Assembly (NCBI RefSeq): GCF_037975245.1
Contig: NC_092575.1
Coordinates: 27,193,841 to 27,257,840 of the forward strand
Direction: 5' to 3'
Source: Apostichopus japonicus
Taxonomy: Eukaryota; Echinodermata; Holothuroidea; Aspidochirotida; Stichopodidae
DNA length: 64,000 nucleotides
Shown here: positions 58,024 through 64,000 of the stretch, one piece after another
Position numbering within the stretch: the stretch's first letter is position 1
Layout: every line of letters begins with the position of its first letter
The notes under the pieces: model-generated
Seen by the model: the letters and a program-made list of their open reading frames with translations, nothing else
What the model was told of the DNA's origin: nothing
Databases searched by the model: none
Position numbers and translations under genes: made by a program

Positions 58024-59850
58024 GTGCATGTTTTCATGGAGGAATGTGGGAATGCAAGTTTTACTGAGCGGACGCAAACAATGTTTAAGATGTTGCATCC
58101 CGCTGGCGCAACTCTTAAAATCATGGTAACAATACTGAGAATAATACTTGGTAGTAGTATAAGATTTTTCAATTTGTACAGCTTTCTGCTGAATTTTCAA
58201 GTCTTGCTAATGTAAACCTGGAAACTACATTCTTTCCATCCCTTGATCAACATCTGGAGAGAATGTTAGACAAGTTTACTGAAAAAGCCAAGGTTTCAAT
58301 GCACACAAACTGCAAGCAAGATTATCATTTCACTTAGTATATGATGGCATCCAATAAATACATGCTTGAGCAAGGGTGTATAGAGGGTGTGGGGTCGAAC
58401 CTATTTTTAATAGCAAACAAAAATTCAAAAGAAACATGTCCTTGCTGTTAAATCATGTCATAGTTTCAGTTTCTATTCCTTCATTGCAGTATAAATAGTA
58501 AAAAATACAATAATTTTTTATAAGAGAGAATAAAACGTTATAATAGATAAATTCCATCAAAGCGATTTAAAGGTAAATTAAAAGTTAGTAAGAGAATTAA
58601 CAGTAATAAGGAAATATCAATAAAGATATTAGATCATTCATTTAAGATACCATTTGGAATAGACAAAGATGCTCTGTATAGAAAAAAAAACATTTGATAG
58701 TTTTTACTCAATATGTTGGTGCTATTGTATGATGTCGTAGAAGCTTGACGCTTTCCTCGTTTTGAGTGCATGTCAATGTATGTATGTAGGTATGTGTGTG
58801 TATGTATGTATGTATGTATGTATGTATGTATGTGTGTATGTATGTATGTATGTATGTATGTATGTATGTATGTATGTATGTATGTATGTATGTATGTATG
58901 TATGTATGTATGTATGTATGTATGCATGCATGCATGCATGCATGCATGCATGCATGCATGCATGTATGTATGTATGTATGTATGTATGTATGTATGTATG
59001 TATGTATGTATGTATGTATGTATGTATGTATGTATGTATGTATGTATGTATGTATGTATGTATGTATGTATGTATGTATGTATGTATGTATGTATGTATG
59101 TATGTATGTATGTATGTATGTATGTATGTATGTATGTATGTATGTATGTATGTATGTATGTATGTATGTATGTATGTATGTATGTATGTATGTATGTATG
59201 TATGTATGTATGTATGTATGTATGTATGTATGTATGTATGTATGTATGTATGTATGTATGTATGTATGTATGTATGTATGTATGTATGTATGTATGTATG
59301 TATGTATGTATGTATGTATGTATGTATGTATGTATGTATGTATGTATGTATGTATGTATGTATGTATGTATGTATGTGTGTATGTATGTATGTATGTATG
59401 TATGTATGCGTGTATGTATGTATGTATGTATGCGTGTGTGATTGTGTGTGTATGTGTGTGCTTTTATGGGACAGTAATGTGTGTATGTATATGTATACAT
59501 GCACCACAACCAGTAACCAATTGTAATTTCTCTTGCCAGAAAATGTTAAATGGAGATGGATGAAAGCCAGAGGATTCTTGTCTTTGGAGAAGTCCCTTCA
59601 CAAATGTCCATCATTATAGATGCAAGCATTGTGCTTAACAACTTAAGAAGATTTACAAGAGCAGTCGCTTTCTTCTTTGCACTCCATTACTGCCTCCATA
59701 TGGAATACCATAATGATCAACTAAAAACCATGTAGTTTGTAAAAAAAAAACTATTGTTCAAACTGGATGGGAAAAACTAAGCCCTAATATCCAAAACCTG
59801 AAAAAACGAGCTAATGGCTGAGAATCCAACTATTAGTTTGTACAGCAAGG
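58024..59850 (+). pseudogene. SAMD3-like exons, block B copy without transposon
   Basis: Best preserved of the three. VFMEECGNASFTERTQTMF and MLHPAGATLKIM (to about 58121); then after an acceptor at about 58180, LSAEFSSLANVNLETTFF and SLDQHLERMLDKFTEKA; then 59550-59732 with RILVFGEVPSQMSIIIDA and AVAFFFALHYCLHMEYHND. The last exon runs into TAG at 59733-59735. The tail, which reads GWEKLSPNIQNL, is out of frame by one base. The 660-base tetranucleotide array occupies the intron. Function unknown. Confidence 0.4.
58776..59436. repeat. (TATG)n array of about 660 bases with inner (TGCA)n
   Basis: Almost pure tgta/tatg repeat, with a tgca stretch at 58922-58963. Because the 4-base unit has no stop in any frame on either strand, very long frames (MYVC or HTYI repeats) appear on both strands; they are not genes. 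Block A has only about 60 bases at this point (14758-14820). Confidence 0.95.
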
Positions 59851-59859
59851 TAACAGTTG

Positions 59860-60756
59860 GAATCAACACATTGATTTATCAGAAATAATAGTTAATGCCA
59901 TGGTAAGGTAAACACATTCACAGGCATATTATACTAAGTTAACTTATCCTGTATTAGATCGGACTGTTATGTTTTATATTTGTTCATAAGAAACACATAA
60001 GTTAATGCCATAGAGGGAAAGACACATTCAAAGGTATATTGTGATAAGTTTATTTATTGTGTGTTAGTTTGTATTGTTAGCTTCTACATTTTATTCATCA
60101 GATTAAAATGTTAATATCGTAGAAAAGGAGAAACATTCATCAGCATGTTCTACTGGGTGAACTTTATAGACCTGTGTTACTTTGTATTGTTATGTATTTT
60201 ATTCATCAGAAAAAAACAAGTTAATGTCATCAAAAGAAAGACTCATTCAAAAGCATATTGTCAAAAGTTTACTTATCCTGTGTTAGTTTGCATTGTTATG
60301 TTTTATATTTTAGTCATCACGAAAACAAGTTAATTTCCTAGAATAAAAAATGAAAGTCCCTAGCATGGTCTACGTAGTCAACTCACCCTGTGTTAGTCTG
60401 AATTTTTATGTTTTAGAAAAAGGAAAGGAAAGGAAGATAAATTCACAAGCATTCGACTAAGTGATAGTCTCTTCCAATAGTCTCGACATCGGATAATAGC
60501 TGTAGTCAACACAGATATGAATAATATTTATACTCAGACACAATATTTTATAATGACAGCTATGTATCATTTTCATGTTACTTTTCTTTGTGCATTTGCT
60601 CTTCCTTGGAATGCATATAAACTGTTTGATTTTTTGAGCACAATTGATCCCATGGGAAAGTTGTACTCATTCCCTGACGACAACTTGGACATTGGTGAAT
60701 AACTACAAATCTCGCAGAAGAAGCCCTGGTTCATATATCATCATAGGTGTAGGTAT

Positions 60757-60819
<63 letters not shown>

Positions 60820-63115
60820 TAATGTTTCCAAATTGTCAGTAAATTTTCACTCTAGATTGTTGTCATGTATGTATGCAAATAAATTGCAAATGTTATCTTA
60901 GATGCACTGAAGCTGAGCAAACCACATGTTCATCACCACATCTTGATTTTGTTTTAGTTATTCATGCTCTCGTATCTATCAAAGAACATCTTCATCACTT
61001 AAAAACTATCACCTATAATGTCTGACATCTACAAAGTGTGAAACTAATACTGGGATACAGTTATAACATTTACAAAACTGCCTGGGTAAATATGTGGTAA
61101 ATATTTTGTAAGAAAAAATAAACAGGTTTTAGCACCTTTACGTTAAAGTATTACGAGGTGCACATTTGTTTTGTTTAAGAAATGTGTTTTTTTCTGTCAA
61201 TATATTTGGAAGAAACTAATTATTTTCAAACTCAAACAGCCTTGTTGTTAATACTTGAATGCACAGTGTACTTAGCTTGACATAGATATTTCTGTGTTGC
61301 TTCAATTAGTTACCAGTATAGTTAATCATACTAAAACCACTTGGGTAATGAAAACTGAAGAAGGACCTGTGTGGTAAACTTAAAAGCTTTTGTTCATTCG
61401 ACAAGTCTTACTCTTTTGTCATATCTTGTCATGTCTAGAAGTTCTTTGCAATAACTTCTTGCTACCCATACATACAATTTGCTAGTTGGAAAAGGTATCA
61501 AAAATAAATTAAAATAACTTGAAATGTGATTAGTTGAATGAACTTAAAAATGTCTATGCATCAAGTTACGTCGACTTTTTCAAGTTATCTCTTCACATTG
61601 GGTTTTACAGCCATTGGCGAAACATATTAGAAAGTCAATTTTATTCTGAGACTCTTTAAATACTTAGAATTTCGCCGATCGAACAAAAAGATAATGGCAA
61701 ACCGGAAGTTTTAAAAACCATATCGCTGAATACAAGTGCACACACTTTTACACAGATTGTCACAGTTAAGCTCCAAATCGAAGCAATTTTCGTTCAGGAC
61801 TTTTAACTAACAATATCGAGGCAGTCTGCCAAGTTACTCAGATGTTACGTTGAATAAATGTTTTGTCATGATTTTAAAGCCAAAACTATAAGATTTTATG
61901 GTAAGTTCGAACAATAATACTATACAAACAAACTTCAGTGAGATGTGCTGCAAGGTAAATAGATGAATAACACGCTTGAGCGTGTGAAGTTAAGTATTAA
62001 GTTTAGTAATAACTTTTAAATTACAAGAGTGTCTAGAAGGCTTGTTACCTCTTGACCCACACACTTATTGAGCTTGAGTTTGATTTATTTCCACATAATA
62101 TGACTACAACGATTAATAATTAAATTACAAGGAGGTGGGTGAGGACTGAAAAAGCATAGCTTTTACGAAGAATGATTAGAACGAGTAATATTATGCCATT
62201 CTGTTGCCATTAACTGAGAATAAGAGAATACGTAGGCCTATAGGTTTACTGCATACACATGACTTATAGGAGTTATACGAATATCACTGAGAGATGAACT
62301 AATATGTAATGTCAGTGGATGGGTCGGATTTGACACATTAAATGTCTAGGAATTCCTGTACTTCCCCACATACAAAAAACTACTTTTTTTTTAATTATGT
62401 TATCCTCTAAGACCAGGCATGTGCCCATTCCAGGCTCTCGGGAACTCGATTTTGAGCAACATATGCTATATATATGTGTGGAATAACGAATCGTCTTTCA
62501 AAGAGTCATTTGGAAGATATTGCACTGAATTTGCTTCTCACTTTGAATGGATGAAGGACTTCTTCAAGTTTCCATGACACTTTGCAAATTAATGGTCACA
62601 CCTAGCACCCAGGCTTTGCATGTCGACGACGAAGGCTCGAGCGGAAAGGGGGTTTAGCCTTCGGGACTATTAAAGGAACAGTAAAAACAGAAAATTTGCA
62701 AGCGATTTTGATATTTTTGCAAGATTAAGTAGAGCAAAGAAGAGGCTTCCAAGTATTGAATGCTCGCTGGCAAGACAAGCTTCTCTACCTCCCCACCTTA
62801 TTGTCGTATAGCAATTTGAAAACCTCAGAGATAATTACGTAAAGTGCATTCGCCCTATTCATGTGATAATCATTGTCCAATCACCTTCTTGACCTGAGGT
62901 CACAGTGGACAATTTTAATGGTTAAATGTATGTTTTACGTGACGGGTTTCCAAAAGTGCAAGATAGAGACAAAATTGAGGAAGGACGAGAGTGTATATGT
63001 GAAAGGAAGTGAGACGTTTCTTGGAAATCAGAATTATAACAATCAAGACGGACTCTCAGTCTACTTTCTTAAAGTTATGGCGTCGATGAAATCACCCACG
63101 TAGAAACACGACACT
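59860..63115. other. Conserved non-coding tail of block B
   Basis: Counterpart of 21411-24257. Includes the TA microsatellite 60760-60816 (absent or very short in A, near 22200), the LINE 3'-end-like stretch at 62043-62150 and B-specific insertions near 61750-61920 and 62370-62470. No supported gene. Confidence 0.45.
60760..60816. repeat. (TA)n microsatellite, expanded in block B
   Basis: About 57 bases of TA. The matching site in block A (about 22200-22212) has only a few TA units. Confidence 0.9.
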
Positions 63116-64000
63116 AAGAAACACGACACTATATATGTTTTATAAAAAGGTGTAATAACAGAAGCCCTTGATTAGCCTAAAATATGTGGCTATTTTTGTA
63201 AAACATTAACTGATCCTATCATTAGACAATTTGAATTATTTTCAAACCCTGTTCCCCAGGAATAAACAACAACATTTGGCTGACTGCAAAGTAAACACAT
63301 GCTCCAAATACATCGGAAGAAGTCACTTAATCAAGGTAAAAAGACCTTATATAAGAAAAAACTCAGAAAGATGTGCTACATAAACATTATATATTCCACC
63401 CTAACAAAGCACATAAATCAGATCTTTGTTTATGTCTACCTAGGTGGGTGTGTACGGACTAAATAAAGTCACAGAACGAGAATGACGTTCCTCACGTTAG
63501 TAGCCATTTATTAATATGTGATGATTCCTGACATCAACTTGATACGTCATTCAGGGGTGTACTTGAATAAAATAGAATATATGCATGTATGACATATCTC
63601 CCTTCTTTTGAAATTGTGAAGGATAACCTTAAAAATATATATCAAAATTGTTGTTCTAGGTGCAGGTTTGAGTTAAAATGTCCATTAAAAAAGACTTAAC
63701 ATCATTTTTAGAGTTTGTATCCGTGTGCAGTTCCTTTATGAAATACATTCGTGGCACGTGAATATTTGGATTGCTACAACTAGAAAACTCCAAAATGTAA
63801 TACTAAAGTATTCATGACTTGTAGAATGTGAATACGAACAGAAAAGTAAAACAATCAATTTGAACATAAATGACTCGTTAATGTCACTCAAAGTGTAACA
63901 TTTTCTGCTGTCAAATATCATAGTCTCTGTATTTCTGTGGCTTTTCAACTCTGCTTCTTGTTCTGTTGGTAATTCATGTTATGGTGCACGTTGCGTCGCT
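63116..64000. other. Window end, second copy of the dispersed repeat
   Basis: 63441-63590 is the uninterrupted copy of the repeat seen split at 54617-55490. The rest is AT-rich with no supported gene. Confidence 0.5.

Larger units (their letters stand above)
37497..63115 (+). repeat. Duplicated block B
   Basis: Partner of block A. Differences specific to B are the MITE at 38350-38752, the intronic insertion 41008-41527, loss of the gene's last exon, loss of about 790 bases at the 5' end of the hAT remnant, insertion of about 680 bases near 48200-48880, an extra partial copy at 49600-50690, and the unmatched stretch 50690-56600. Confidence 0.85.

Noticed and set aside
58634-59563. Several frames of 220-290 residues on both strands made of MYVC or HTYI/HTYIHTYI repeats
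   Set aside because: They are produced by the tetranucleotide array, which has no stop codon in any frame. No splice context or non-repeat domain is attached.

Overview
The window is AT-rich animal nuclear DNA with split genes (canonical GT-AG introns), abundant microsatellites and several transposon families. Expanded ZU5/death-fold genes, P2X7-ballast-like and THAP sequences and a Ty3/Gypsy element together suggest a marine invertebrate deuterostome, most likely an echinoderm. That is inferred from gene content only; no species marker was found.

The backbone is a large diverged duplication. Block A (about 1-24257) and block B (about 37497-63115) run in the same order and orientation and differ by many insertions and deletions. 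Each block holds the 3' part of a multi-exon gene encoding death-fold, UBA-like, ZU5, UPA and linker segments. Behind the gene lie a shared non-coding stretch, a decayed hAT transposase, decayed exons of an uncharacterised SAMD3-like protein, and a conserved tail. Gene A (from 209, stop at 6783) is complete at its 3' end and starts upstream of the window. Gene B (32789-44318) additionally shows the 5' half of the architecture: death-fold, ZU5, UPA, linker. It then repeats the same exon series with conserved exon sizes and intron phases, giving a twice-repeated ZU5-UPA receptor-tail-like protein. Gene B has lost the terminal death-fold exon that gene A keeps; its reading frame can only close by intron read-through.

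Between the two genes sit two large insertions absent from block B. One is a 6.2 kb TTAA-flanked DNA transposon (14996-21192), Kolobok-like, carrying a broken THAP-domain exon on the minus strand and a broken P2X7-ballast-like gene on the plus strand. The other is a 6.6 kb Ty3/Gypsy LTR retrotransposon (24303-30904) with LTRs that look identical, a long intact pol frame, and damaged gag-protease junctions. Block B has its own insertions: a 403 bp TTAA MITE (38350-38752), an intronic low-complexity insertion (41008-41527), a roughly 660 bp tetranucleotide array (58776-59436), and a 5.9 kb unmatched stretch (50690-56600) containing a LINE reverse-transcriptase remnant and diverged tandem repeats. 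No convincing tRNA, rRNA or CRISPR feature was found.

Functionally, the only apparently living host genes are genes A and B. By analogy to UNC5, PIDD and ankyrin tails they would be cytoplasmic adaptor or scaffold proteins that assemble through death-fold contacts. That role is inferred from the domains, not shown.
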